The position numbers and the translations under genes are program-made. Below, piece by piece: positions 6,730 to 6,941 of a stretch of 6,941 nucleotides of DNA. Location of the stretch: assembly GCA_905480565.1 (NCBI GenBank), contig CAJQQW010000013.1, positions 1 to 6,941 of the forward strand. Reading direction: 5' to 3'. Each line of letters opens with the position of its first letter. The first letter of the stretch is position 1. A model generated the notes under the pieces. It was not told where the DNA came from. It searched no databases and worked only from the letters and a program-made list of their open reading frames with translations. The DNA comes from an uncultured Halioglobus sp. (GTDB lineage Bacteria; Pseudomonadota; Gammaproteobacteria; Pseudomonadales; Halieaceae).

Positions 6730-6941
6730 ATGTTCTTCCGTGTCCTGATTCGCCTGTACCTACTGCTCGGTCTGGCGGCTAGTCCTAGTCTGCAGGCCTC
6801 CGAGCGTCCGAATATCCTATTCATTATGTCGGACGATCACGCGGTGAGGGCGGTTAGTGCATACGGAGATAGTCTTGTAGACACGCCCTCTATAGACCGC
6901 ATCGCAAAAAATGGCATGCGGTTTGATCGTGCTTACGTAGG
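6730..6941 (+). CDS. Exported sulfatase, N-terminal part (3' end outside window)
   Basis: Seventy residues plus a partial codon are visible. MFFRVLIRLYLLLGLAASPS, ending LQA, is a signal peptide with likely cleavage after residue 23. It is followed by RPNILFIMSDDHA, the start of the type I (arylsulfatase-A-like) sulfatase fold, in which D35 and D36 are the expected calcium ligands, then TPSIDRIAKNGMRFDRAYV. The family's formylglycine site (C/S-x-P-x-R) normally follows within about ten residues, so it falls just beyond the window and the catalytic residue cannot be checked. The enzyme should hydrolyse sulfate esters in the periplasm or outside the cell. The start lies 4 bases after the receptor stop with only a weak ribosome site, which suggests translational coupling. 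The sulfated substrate is unknown. Confidence 0.9.
   Translation, partial: MFFRVLIRLYLLLGLAASPSLQASERPNILFIMSDDHAVRAVSAYGDSLVDTPSIDRIAKNGMRFDRAYV

Overview
The window looks like an accessory carbohydrate-uptake locus of a Gram-negative bacterium, most likely a marine-type gammaproteobacterium. This rests on a proteobacterial TonB-dependent receptor with no SusD-like partner, an AraC-type activator close to the enteric arabinose regulator, and a moderate base composition. The taxonomic guess is inference from gene style only.

Layout. Positions 1-1134 (+) are the C-terminal part of a GMC-family flavin oxidoreductase whose FAD-binding N-terminus lies before the window. It converges tail to tail, one base apart, with an AraC-family regulator on the minus strand (1136-2257). 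A 129-bp divergent intergenic region (2258-2386) separates the regulator from a plus-strand run of three genes: a glycoside hydrolase family 3 enzyme (2387-4399), a TonB-dependent outer-membrane receptor (4443-6725) and the start of an exported sulfatase (6730 to the window end). The gaps in that run are 43 and 4 bp, so it is very probably one operon.

How it may work together (inference). The receptor would import a small sulfated glycan or glycoside across the outer membrane, the periplasmic sulfatase would remove sulfate, and the GH3 enzyme, which has no signal peptide, would split the sugar in the cytoplasm. The regulator keeps, in a gap-free alignment recalled from memory, four residues that bind arabinose in E. 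coli AraC, so it probably senses a pentose or related monosaccharide. The intergenic region holds two AraC-like half-sites 21 bp apart, the spacing known for araI1-araI2. The GMC oxidoreductase may act on the same sugars, but its orientation and truncation leave that open.

Most worth a second look: the AraC-type sensor with about 90 extra N-terminal residues; its candidate tandem operator; a perfect 11-bp stem with a GGGG loop inside the 3' end of the GH3 gene; and a receptor barrel with a thrombospondin-type-3-like Asp-rich insert and exactly three close cysteine pairs. No RNA gene, insertion sequence, CRISPR array or attachment site was seen.
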